Source: Cohnella baijiui
GTDB lineage: Bacteria > Bacillota > Bacilli > Paenibacillales > Paenibacillaceae
Length of the DNA: 64,000 bases
Direction of reading: 5' to 3'
NCBI RefSeq assembly: GCF_020731285.1
Contig: NZ_JAJFOW010000032.1
Location: forward strand, 1-64,000
A program made the position numbers and the translations under genes. Shown piece by piece: positions 56,388-64,000 of this stretch. The notes under the pieces were generated by a model. That model had not been told where the DNA came from. It worked only from the letters and a program-made list of their open reading frames with translations, and did not search any database. Position 1 is the stretch's first letter. The number at the start of each line of letters is the position of its first letter.

Positions 56388-57548
56388 ATGATGAACCCGA
56401 CATGGAACATGAACCGCTTCTCTCTGAAAAACCGCCTGCTCACGCTAACGCTTGCCGTCTCGCTGATCGCTTCTTTCGCGACATTCGGTCCGACGCGGGC
56501 GCACGCGAACCAAGTGCCCGTAGGCTGCACCAACTCGACAACGGACGCCGCCACCATCAACTCGGCCATCTCGGGCAGCAACGTAGGCGACGAGATCGTC
56601 TTCAAAGGCACCTGCCTGATCAATGCGCCGATCAAGCTGAAGCCCCAGCGCTCGTACCGCGGCGAGAGCCGGACCGGCACCGTGCTGAAACAAGCCAGCG
56701 GGTCGACGCCGGTCGGCATCCTCGTCTCCGAAGGCTTCCTGACGGCCGGCACTACCCAGACCGACGAGCCGGTGTCGATCTCCTCCCTTACGATCCAGGG
56801 ACTCGCTTCGGGCTCGACGTCCGGCATCATCTTGCGATCATGGGAGAGCACGGTGAAGGACGTCCATATCTCGAAAATGGGCGGCAGCGGCATTCGGGTC
56901 ACCAACGTCAACAAAGACGGCGTGGCGATCACGAACACCCAAGTCAACGGTCAAATCATCGGCAACATGATCGAAGATTCCGGCCAGTACGGCGTCTACG
57001 TCGAGGATACCGGCAACTCCGTCACCGATTGGCAGGTCACCGACAACTGGATCGCCGATTCGGGCGTCGACGGTATCCATATGGAGAACGCGGCCGGCTG
57101 GTACGTCGAACGGAATCATATTTACGGCGTCCCGAAAAACGCCATCTACGCCGAACGCCTTTACGGCACGTCCATTTCCGATAACTATATCGAAGGCTTC
57201 GGAGAGTCGACGACGTCCGGCACCTATTACGGCATCCAAGGGACCGTTCAGGCGGATACCGGCTCCACGATCGCCAACAACCGCGTCTTCCGTCTCGGTT
57301 CGACCGGCAACGCCGGCTCCACCTTCCGCTTCATCGGATTGACGCAGGTCAACTACGACGGCACCGGCGTCGCCAACGTGACGGGCAACGTCATCCGCGG
57401 CAAAGCGGTCGCCAAGGATATCGGCCTCTACTACGCAGGCAGCTCCGCCGCCCGTCCGCTTCAAGTGCTGTCCACGGGCAACCTGGTCACCGACGTCGGC
57501 ACCGCCAAGACGGTAGGTTCCAACGTTACCGTGGCTGCCAACAACTAA
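56388..57548 (+). CDS. Secreted right-handed beta-helix protein
   Basis: A 386-residue protein. Signal peptide to about residue 39 (LTLTLAVSLIASFATFG, cleavage after AHA), then a parallel beta-helix with repeated motifs (SISSLTIQGL, GIRVTNVNKDGVAI, IGNMIEDSGQYGVYV, ERNHIYGVPKNAIY). Fold common in pectate lyases and other polysaccharide lyases; catalytic residues not identifiable. GAAAGGAG precedes ATG 56388. It lies upstream of a sugar importer. Confidence 0.82.
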   Translation: MMNPTWNMNRFSLKNRLLTLTLAVSLIASFATFGPTRAHANQVPVGCTNSTTDAATINSAISGSNVGDEIVFKGTCLINAPIKLKPQRSYRGESRTGTVLKQASGSTPVGILVSEGFLTAGTTQTDEPVSISSLTIQGLASGSTSGIILRSWESTVKDVHISKMGGSGIRVTNVNKDGVAITNTQVNGQIIGNMIEDSGQYGVYVEDTGNSVTDWQVTDNWIADSGVDGIHMENAAGWYVERNHIYGVPKNAIYAERLYGTSISDNYIEGFGESTTSGTYYGIQGTVQADTGSTIANNRVFRLGSTGNAGSTFRFIGLTQVNYDGTGVANVTGNVIRGKAVAKDIGLYYAGSSAARPLQVLSTGNLVTDVGTAKTVGSNVTVAANN

Positions 57549-57709
57549 GCGCTGCTGACAGCTAGACGTCGATCCGCTTCACGCTTTTCCGCCTAACCGC
57601 CCTTTCCGGCGACGCTGGGGGGACCCGACTCCCCCCTTCTTTTTGTCCGCCGCGGGACGCCGCCGCCGCGCGACGATCCCGCTTGCCAGGCACGCAGATG
57701 GAGGTTCAG

Positions 57710-58615
57710 ATGAAGGCACGTTGGCTCAAGCAATGGGATTTGCAGCTTATGGTCATTCCCGCCCTGCTGTTCGTGTTTATTTTCAGCTACGTTCCGATGT
57801 GGGGCATCGTCATCTCGTTCCAACAATACAACCTGTTCAAGGGCGTGTTCCACAGCCCCTGGGTCGGCCTGGACAACTTCGAAATGTTTTTCCGGGCGCC
57901 CGAGTTTTGGCAAATCATGCGCAATACGATTGTCATCAGCCTGCTCAAGTTCATCACCGCTTTTCCGGCGCCCATCGTGCTGGCGCTGCTCCTGAACGAG
58001 ATCCGCAGCATGCCGTTCAAGCGATTCGTCCAGACGGTGACCTATCTGCCGCACTTTATGTCCTGGGTCATCGTCGCCACCTTCGTCACCTCGCTCCTCT
58101 CCGTGGACAACGGCAGCCTGAACCTGCTGTTACAGAAGCTGCACGTCATCGAAGAGCCGGTCAACTGGCTGTCCATTCCCTCGTACTTTTGGGCGATCGT
58201 CACCTCCGTCGGCGTCTGGAAGGAGATCGGCTTCGCCGCGATCGTCTACCTGGCCGCCATCGCGGGCGTCGATCCAGGGTTGTACGAGTCGGCGTCGATG
58301 GACGGGGCCAGCCGGCTGCGCCAGATGATCTCGATCACCATTCCCTGCATTTCGCCCGTCATCGTCATTTTCCTGATCCTGGCCATCGGCAACATCCTGT
58401 ACGCGGGATTCGAAGACCTGCTGCTACTCGGGAAGAACCCAGTGCTGAGCGACGTGGCGAACGTCATCGACACCTACGTTTACAAGATGGGAATCAAGGA
58501 CGCCCAGCGCTATTCCTATGCCACGGCGGCCGGCTTGTTCCAGGCCATCGTGAACGTGATCCTGCTGGTCGTCGCCAACCGCACCGCCCGCCGCTTCGGG
58601 CACAGCCTATGGTGA
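57710..58615 (+). CDS. Sugar ABC transporter permease (LplB type)
   Basis: A 301-residue six-helix permease. EAA loop YESASMDGASRLRQMISITIP is complete. Start ATG 57710 with GGAGG close upstream; longer in-frame starts exist (57698). First of a three-gene importer without its own ATPase gene, which in these systems is usually shared (MsmX-like). Confidence 0.92.
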   Translation: MKARWLKQWDLQLMVIPALLFVFIFSYVPMWGIVISFQQYNLFKGVFHSPWVGLDNFEMFFRAPEFWQIMRNTIVISLLKFITAFPAPIVLALLLNEIRSMPFKRFVQTVTYLPHFMSWVIVATFVTSLLSVDNGSLNLLLQKLHVIEEPVNWLSIPSYFWAIVTSVGVWKEIGFAAIVYLAAIAGVDPGLYESASMDGASRLRQMISITIPCISPVIVIFLILAIGNILYAGFEDLLLLGKNPVLSDVANVIDTYVYKMGIKDAQRYSYATAAGLFQAIVNVILLVVANRTARRFGHSLW

Positions 58616-58649
58616 ATTCGCGCAATCTGCCGAAGGGAGGGAGACCGAC

Positions 58650-59546
58650 ATGCGATTAAGCCGGGGCGAACGGGTCTTCCAAGCCGTCATCTACGTCCTG
58701 CTGGCGATCTTGTCGTTCGTCACCTTGTATCCGTTCTGGAATTCGCTCGTCATCTCCTTCAATCTCGGCTCGGATACGTCGCTCGGGGGGATTACGTTTT
58801 GGCCGCGCGTCTTCACGCTGCAAAATTACGAGGTCGTCCTCCGGGACAGCCGGATTACCCAAGCTTTCCTCGTCTCGGTCGCGCGGACCGTGTGCGGCAC
58901 CGCGCTCTCGATTCTGGCGACGGCGATCTTCTCGTACGGCATGTCGAAGACGGAGCTGGTCGGACGCAAGTACTACATGATTTTCTGCATCGTCACGCTG
59001 TATTTCAGCGGCGGTCTGATTCCGTACTTTCTGCTCATTCGCGATCTCGGGATGATGAATACGTTTTGGGTGCTCGTCGTGCCCGGCGCCATCAGCATTT
59101 GGAATATGATCATCTTCCGGACGTTCTTCAAGGAAATGCCGGCCGGGCTCGAGGAGTCCGCCCGCATCGACGGCTGCGGCTACTTTGGTACCTTCTGGCG
59201 GATCGTCCTGCCGTTGTCGGGGCCGGTGCTCGCTTCGCTATCCTTGTTCGTCGCCGTCAATCTGTGGAACGACTGGTTCACAGCGACGCTGTTCATCAAC
59301 GATCAGCAGCTCGTTCCGATCCAATCGCTGCTGCAGGAGATCATGAACGCCAATACGGTCACGGAGCAGCTGCGGTCGCAGGGAGGCTCCAACTTCCTGG
59401 ACAAAATCTTTCAAGCGCGCACCGTTACGACCAAGTCGCTGACGATGGCGACGATGATGGTGGCCACGCTGCCGATCATCGCGGTCTATCCGTTCGTGCA
59501 GCGGCATTTCGTCAAAGGCGTGCTGGTCGGCTCGCTTAAAGGGTAA
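58650..59546 (+). CDS. Sugar ABC transporter permease (YtcP type)
   Basis: A 298-residue permease partnering the previous one. EAA loop LEESARIDGCGYFGTFWRIVLP. AGGGAGGGAG precedes the ATG. Confidence 0.92.
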   Translation: MRLSRGERVFQAVIYVLLAILSFVTLYPFWNSLVISFNLGSDTSLGGITFWPRVFTLQNYEVVLRDSRITQAFLVSVARTVCGTALSILATAIFSYGMSKTELVGRKYYMIFCIVTLYFSGGLIPYFLLIRDLGMMNTFWVLVVPGAISIWNMIIFRTFFKEMPAGLEESARIDGCGYFGTFWRIVLPLSGPVLASLSLFVAVNLWNDWFTATLFINDQQLVPIQSLLQEIMNANTVTEQLRSQGGSNFLDKIFQARTVTTKSLTMATMMVATLPIIAVYPFVQRHFVKGVLVGSLKG

Positions 59547-59617
59547 GCGGGCGGCGCGCCGCCATGCCGGCGCGAAGCCGCCCGATCACACGTTGCGAAT
59601 CATAGGGGGAAAAACAG

Positions 59618-61261
59618 ATGAGAAAACGCAAAGGGTTTGTCCTGCTGATCGGCCTCGTCGTCCTGTCGCTCGTCGCTGGCTGCAGCGGCTCCAAGTCCGA
59701 AGGGACGTCCTCGCCGTCCGGTACGGCAGCGGGCGGGTCGTCGTCGCCGGCGGCATCCGCCGACGCCGGGCCGCTGACGTTTTCGATCTACCCGAATTAC
59801 GACTGGTGGACGATGCAGGCGTGGGGAGACGATCCGATCTCCAAGTGGATCCAGGACAACAAAAAGGTGACGCTCAAGCCGATCTCCTCGGGCGGGGCCG
59901 CCGCCACCAAGCTGAACACGATGGAGGTGTCGGGAAGTCTGCCCGACGTCATCATCCTCGACCGGAAGGACGTTCCCCGGTTCGTCGAGAACGATCAACT
60001 TGTCGCGCTCGATCCGTACCTGGATAAATATCCGAACGCCAAGGCGGCGATCGGCGAAGAGACGCTGAACATGCTCCGCGCCAAGGACGGCAAAATCTAC
60101 ATGCTGCCGAACTGGTTCGCGACCAAGCCGACGAACAATGCGGGCTGGGTCGTCAACATGCAGATCTACAAAGCGCTCGGCTCGCCGAAGCTGGAGACGT
60201 TCGACGATCTCGAAGCGTATCTGAAGCTCGTCAAAGCGAAATATCCCGACGTCATTCCGCTTGAGGTGGGCTTCCAAGGCGACGGGATCGACACGCTCAT
60301 TTACGCCGGCATGGCCGAAGATCATCCGTCCTTTTACGCGAACGATTCGATGTTTGTCTACCCGGACGGCGACAAGCTGAAGCCGGTGCTGGAGGACCCC
60401 GCGCTGAAGGAAGCTTGGCAGTTCGCCTCGCGGCTGTTCCGCGAAAAGCTGATCACGCAGGACGCCTTTACGCAGACGAACGACCAATATCTCGAGAAGG
60501 TCAACAGCGGACGCGTCGCCATCTTCGCGACCGGCAGCGTGGGCAACGACGGCGAGCAGGCGCTTCGTCTCCTGCAGGCGAAGGACCCTTCGTTCGAATA
60601 CAAAGTGTTCTGGCCGCTGCACAAGGCGGGGCTCGATCCGAACAAAATTTGGCCGGGCAACTGGAACTCGCTCGGGTGGAACGCGGTCGTCATCACCAAG
60701 AATGCGAAGGATCCGGAGCAGATCTTCGCCTTCTACGACTGGCTGATTTCCCAAGAAGGACAGACGGTCACGTTCTTCGGGCCGAAAGGACTGCTGTGGG
60801 ACGAACTGACGCCGGACGGCGTTCCGGTCCCGAACGAATACGCCAAAAAGGTGTCTCCGGAGGAGCTGGAGAAGATCCACCCGGGACAATGGACCGAACT
60901 GCTCGGCAATTCCGCGATGATCGACCGGATCAAGACGGAGCAGGAAAAGCTGAAGCCCGCCGAGCAGATGAGCTGGCTCGTCCGGAGCCAGCAGGAAGTG
61001 CTGTGGAAGACGTCCATGAACGTCGATCCGTTCGTGAACAGCGACCCGGATCCGAATGCCCCGGAGGGGGTCGCCGCGACGCACATGGTCGACTTCTTCA
61101 AGCAAACGTTCGCCAAAGCGATCTACGCCAAGAGCGATCAGGAAGTGTCCGACATCATGGACAAGGCGAACGCCGACTCGGCCAAGTTCGGATTCGACAA
61201 ATACGTTCAGTTCAAAACGGAAAAATGGAAAGAAAATGTGCAGAAATTGAACGGCAAATGA
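59618..61261 (+). CDS. Sugar ABC transporter binding lipoprotein (LplA type)
   Basis: A 547-residue extracellular solute-binding protein. Lipobox LVAGC with lipidated Cys22, then a Ser/Gly/Ala-rich linker and a family 1 binding fold. Long form typical of Paenibacillaceae oligosaccharide importers. The ligand is probably an oligosaccharide released by the enzymes nearby. Confidence 0.93.
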   Translation: MRKRKGFVLLIGLVVLSLVAGCSGSKSEGTSSPSGTAAGGSSSPAASADAGPLTFSIYPNYDWWTMQAWGDDPISKWIQDNKKVTLKPISSGGAAATKLNTMEVSGSLPDVIILDRKDVPRFVENDQLVALDPYLDKYPNAKAAIGEETLNMLRAKDGKIYMLPNWFATKPTNNAGWVVNMQIYKALGSPKLETFDDLEAYLKLVKAKYPDVIPLEVGFQGDGIDTLIYAGMAEDHPSFYANDSMFVYPDGDKLKPVLEDPALKEAWQFASRLFREKLITQDAFTQTNDQYLEKVNSGRVAIFATGSVGNDGEQALRLLQAKDPSFEYKVFWPLHKAGLDPNKIWPGNWNSLGWNAVVITKNAKDPEQIFAFYDWLISQEGQTVTFFGPKGLLWDELTPDGVPVPNEYAKKVSPEELEKIHPGQWTELLGNSAMIDRIKTEQEKLKPAEQMSWLVRSQQEVLWKTSMNVDPFVNSDPDPNAPEGVAATHMVDFFKQTFAKAIYAKSDQEVSDIMDKANADSAKFGFDKYVQFKTEKWKENVQKLNGK

Positions 61262-61489
61262 TGAATCGAGCCGATAAAGGGTATATACTCGCCCATATAC
61301 CCTTCTTCTCGGTTCCGCGTCGGCGCGTTGCGCCTATGCCGAACGACTCTCCCGCAACCGAACGGATTCGCCCATGCTCCGGCTGGCGAAGCCGTTTTTC
61401 CGATTTTGCCCTGCCGCATCCGCCTTCGATGGGTGTATCCGCCCGTCCTTCCGGACGGCTATCCGATCTATGGAGAGGTGACCGGTATC

Positions 61490-63022
61490 GTGTATCAAGT
61501 GCTGCTCGTCGACGACGATCGCATCGACCTCGAAGGCCTTGCGCGTCTCCTTCCTTGGGAGCGCTTGCGGATGCAGGTGCGCGGCGTCGCGTCCGATGCC
61601 TATGAAGCGCTCGACTTTGCGGCCGAGCATCCGGTCGACGTCCTCGTGACCGACATCAAGCTGCCGGTCATGACCGGCCTCGAGCTCGCCGAGCGGGTCG
61701 TGAAGCTGCATCCGGGCGTCTCGATTTTGTTCGTGAGCGCTTATGAAGATTTCCACTTCGCCAAGATGGCCATCGCCCTGAACGCAAGCGGCTACGTGAC
61801 CAAGCCGTACGACGACCGCGAGTTGATCGCCGCGCTCGAGCGCATCGCCGGCGAGCTGGACAAGGCGCGCCAGCGCAAGCCGATGCTGGTCGGGAACGCG
61901 ATCCGGCAATGGCTCGAAGGGACGATCGAAGAAGGAGCGCTGACGACCGCGCTTGGGGAATACGGCCTGGCGCTGCGGGCCGCCTCTCCCGTCGTCGCCA
62001 TCGCCGAGGTGGACGACGTCTGGCAGATGAACGCCGATCCCGTGCATCCGTTCCACGGACGCGCCGGCGAAGCGGCGCGGCGGGTCGTCCTGGCTTGCGG
62101 CGAGGAAGGGCTGCCGCTCGCGTGTCCGCTCGACAACCACCGGGTCGGCATCGTGACGGACCGGACCGATGCCGCCGCGGCGCTCGAGGCGCTGGTGCGG
62201 CGCGTAGCGGACCGCGAGCCGTTCACGGTCACGGTCGGCATCGGCGGCGCCGTGCGTCCGGACGCGGACGCCAGAGCCGCCTGCCTGCAGGCGGCAGACG
62301 CGCTTTCTTGCAAGCTGTTCTACGGCAAAAACCGCACGATCGACATCCGGACGGCCCCGCAGGCCCACCAGTCGAACGCGGCCGATCTCGACGAGCTGTT
62401 CGAGGCGCTGTTCGTCGCGGCTTCCGGCTACGACCTGCCGCGCGTCGACGACGGCGTCGAAGCGTTGTTCCGGTACGCCGCCGAGCTGAACGGCCGGATC
62501 CGGGCCAATCACTTCATCATGTTCGCCCTTTCCAAGCTCGACGCCTATTTGCATACCCATCGCGTGGAGCTGCTCGACCTGCCGGGGACGGACTGGCAGG
62601 CGTTCGATCTGCTCGCGCGCCTCGAGACGATCGCCGAGATGAAGTCGTGGTTCCGCCGCCGCCTGTTCGAGGTGTCCGAGCTGCTGCACGCCCGCAAGCA
62701 GCGCAAAGGCCGGCTCATCGAAGAAGTCGAGGCCTTCGTGCGCACGCGGCTTGCGGAGCGGCTGACGCTGCGGGACGTCGCGGACCGGTTCGCTTTTTCG
62801 CCCAATTACTTCGGCCAGCTGTTCCGGGAAGAGACCGGGGAGAAGTTCAACGACTACCTGACCCGGCTGCGCATCGAGAAAGCCCGGGAGCTGCTGCAGG
62901 ATCCGAAGCTCAAAGTGTTCGAGGTCGCCCACCGGGTCGGCTTCAAGAAGATCGCCAACTTTAGCGTGCAGTTCAAGACGGCCTACGGGCTGAGCCCCGG
63001 CGACTACCGCAAACAATGCTGA
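61490..63022 (+). CDS. YesN-type response regulator
   Basis: A 510-residue regulator: receiver domain with acidic DDD at 8-10, phospho-acceptor Asp55 (VTDIKLPVMTG) and Lys in VTKPYDD; a long middle region; C-terminal AraC helix-turn-helix (LTLRDVADRFAFSPNYFGQL, VFEVAHRVGFKKIANFS). GTG start at 61490 with GAGAGGTGA upstream. Likely controls the importer operon. Confidence 0.92.
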   Translation: MYQVLLVDDDRIDLEGLARLLPWERLRMQVRGVASDAYEALDFAAEHPVDVLVTDIKLPVMTGLELAERVVKLHPGVSILFVSAYEDFHFAKMAIALNASGYVTKPYDDRELIAALERIAGELDKARQRKPMLVGNAIRQWLEGTIEEGALTTALGEYGLALRAASPVVAIAEVDDVWQMNADPVHPFHGRAGEAARRVVLACGEEGLPLACPLDNHRVGIVTDRTDAAAALEALVRRVADREPFTVTVGIGGAVRPDADARAACLQAADALSCKLFYGKNRTIDIRTAPQAHQSNAADLDELFEALFVAASGYDLPRVDDGVEALFRYAAELNGRIRANHFIMFALSKLDAYLHTHRVELLDLPGTDWQAFDLLARLETIAEMKSWFRRRLFEVSELLHARKQRKGRLIEEVEAFVRTRLAERLTLRDVADRFAFSPNYFGQLFREETGEKFNDYLTRLRIEKARELLQDPKLKVFEVAHRVGFKKIANFSVQFKTAYGLSPGDYRKQC

Positions 63023-63036
63023 AGGAGACGCCTCCG

Positions 63037-64000
63037 ATGAAGCCCAAGCGCGCGAGCGGGAGCCCCATCTCGTTCCAATACAAGCTGTTCCTCACCTATT
63101 CGCTGGTCGTGCTGCTCCCGGTCGTCGTCCTTGGCACGCTTGCGTACCGCTTTTCCCTGGACGCGGTCCGCGAGCGCACCGATCAATATATCGCCGGGAC
63201 GATCAATCAGATGGTCGACAACATCGGCTACCGGCTGGACGCGTTCGGGCGCATGTCCGACCAGATTTTTTTCGACGAGTCGATCCAGGAGGCGCTCCGG
63301 CTGAGCGAAGCCGGCTGGGAGATGCAGGAGCAGGCCACGAAGACGGTCTTCCCCAAGCTGGAGTCCGCGCTCAAGATCGCGCAGGAGAACGTCGCGCTCT
63401 CCCTCTACCTGCGCAACGAGACTTTTCCCGAGGTCTACTACGACCACAAGAAGATCAAGGCGCTGCAGATGGGCAAAGTGTACGAAGTCTATCATTTCAG
63501 CCGGCTGCTCGAGACAGATTGGTATGCGGACGCGTCCCGCTCGCTGAACCGGTTCGACCCGATGTGGCGGCAAGTTGGCGACGACCGGGCGGAAGGCAGC
63601 ATTTCGCTGCTCCGGCTAACGGCCGACCTGAACAGCCAGCAGCCGATCGGCCTGCTGCGCATCCGCGCGGAGATGAAGGACGTCTTCCAATCGCTGTTTC
63701 TCGAGAAGTTCGGCGTGCCGGGCTATTTGTTCGTCCAGGACGCGTCGGACCGGATCCTCTACGGCAGCGACCCGAACCGCCGGCTCCTCATGAGCTGGAC
63801 GAAGCCGGACGAAGGCTACTACACGATCGCGCATCCCATTCCGGACACGGATTGGCGGCTCGTCGTGAAGATTCCGTACGCGGAGCTGCGCAAAGAGAGC
63901 GTCAACGTGCGCAACGTTACGATCCTTTCCTGCTTCGCCTGCCTGTTTCTGCTGCTCGCCATCAATTTCGCCGTCTCCGGCTACTTTTCCAAACGCATCC
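63037..64000 (+). CDS. YesM-type sensor histidine kinase, 5' part
   Basis: The gene starts at ATG 63037 after GAAGGAG and runs off the window. Visible part: N-terminal helix (about residues 17-37, LFLTYSLVVLLPVVVLG), an extracellular dCACHE-like domain (to about 290) and the second helix (TILSCFACLFLLLAINFAV). HAMP, His-kinase and ATPase domains would follow. Partner of the response regulator 14 bases upstream. Confidence 0.9.
   Translation, partial: MKPKRASGSPISFQYKLFLTYSLVVLLPVVVLGTLAYRFSLDAVRERTDQYIAGTINQMVDNIGYRLDAFGRMSDQIFFDESIQEALRLSEAGWEMQEQATKTVFPKLESALKIAQENVALSLYLRNETFPEVYYDHKKIKALQMGKVYEVYHFSRLLETDWYADASRSLNRFDPMWRQVGDDRAEGSISLLRLTADLNSQQPIGLLRIRAEMKDVFQSLFLEKFGVPGYLFVQDASDRILYGSDPNRRLLMSWTKPDEGYYTIAHPIPDTDWRLVVKIPYAELRKESVNVRNVTILSCFACLFLLLAINFAVSGYFSKRI

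Overview
The window is chromosomal DNA from a high-GC, spore-forming Gram-positive bacterium, most likely a Paenibacillaceae member such as Cohnella or Paenibacillus. Reasons: an H-type small acid-soluble spore protein, YesM/YesN-type two-component genes next to an LplB-type sugar importer, a paeninodin-type lasso peptide cluster, Bacillales capsule-type tyrosine kinase/phosphatase genes, strong AAAGGAGGTGAT-like Shine-Dalgarno sequences and frequent TTG/GTG starts. No tRNA, rRNA, insertion sequence, integrase or CRISPR array was seen.

Layout. 1-6 kb: a small hypothetical gene, a long gap without a convincing gene, then the glutamate synthase large subunit with its own terminator. 6-9.1 kb: a small peptide gene whose 19-residue leader is nearly identical to that of the lasso precursor 21 kb away but whose His/Pro-rich core cannot form a lasso ring, a GNAT-type acyltransferase, an XRE regulator, and a PilZ protein overlapping a CpsB/YwqE-type phosphatase. 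9.4-25.7 kb: a large exopolysaccharide operon (co-polymerase, tyrosine kinase, a probable EAR/epsC antitermination RNA, GalU, initiating sugar transferase, GDP-fucose synthesis, acetyltransferase, flippase, polymerase, glycosyltransferases, GDP-mannose synthesis, UDP-glucose dehydrogenase, VanZ-like). Its middle (about 12.7-23.8 kb) is visibly more AT-rich than both ends. 25.8-33.7 kb: a complete lasso peptide cluster (cyclase, precursor, HPr-kinase-like kinase, PqqD-like B1, protease B2, nucleotidyltransferase, ABC exporter) followed by an LCP ligase. 34-50.5 kb: a small CxxC protein, an ABC-2 transporter, bactofilin plus M23 peptidase, cardiolipin synthase, a three-gene NHEJ set (LigD polymerase, ATP-dependent ligase, Ku), an Lrp regulator, an MBL-fold hydrolase, a CAP-domain secreted protein under a c-di-AMP riboswitch, spore and stress proteins, an APH(3')-like kinase and a Nudix hydrolase. 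51-64 kb: carbohydrate use (GH5-like enzyme, AraC regulator, DUF4091 protein, secreted beta-helix protein, sugar ABC importer, YesN-type response regulator and the start of a YesM-type kinase).

How it fits together. A 15-bp inverted repeat, consensus GATACAAWTYGTATC, recurs at the promoters of the orphan peptide/GNAT pair, the PilZ/phosphatase pair, the exopolysaccharide operon, the lasso operon and the small CxxC gene. This suggests one regulon joining a surface polymer, a lasso peptide and a second, apparently undescribed peptide product. The orphan peptide with its acyltransferase, and the shared operator, are the strongest candidates for something new. Three other intergenic regions hold unrelated short motifs repeated at about 50-bp steps.
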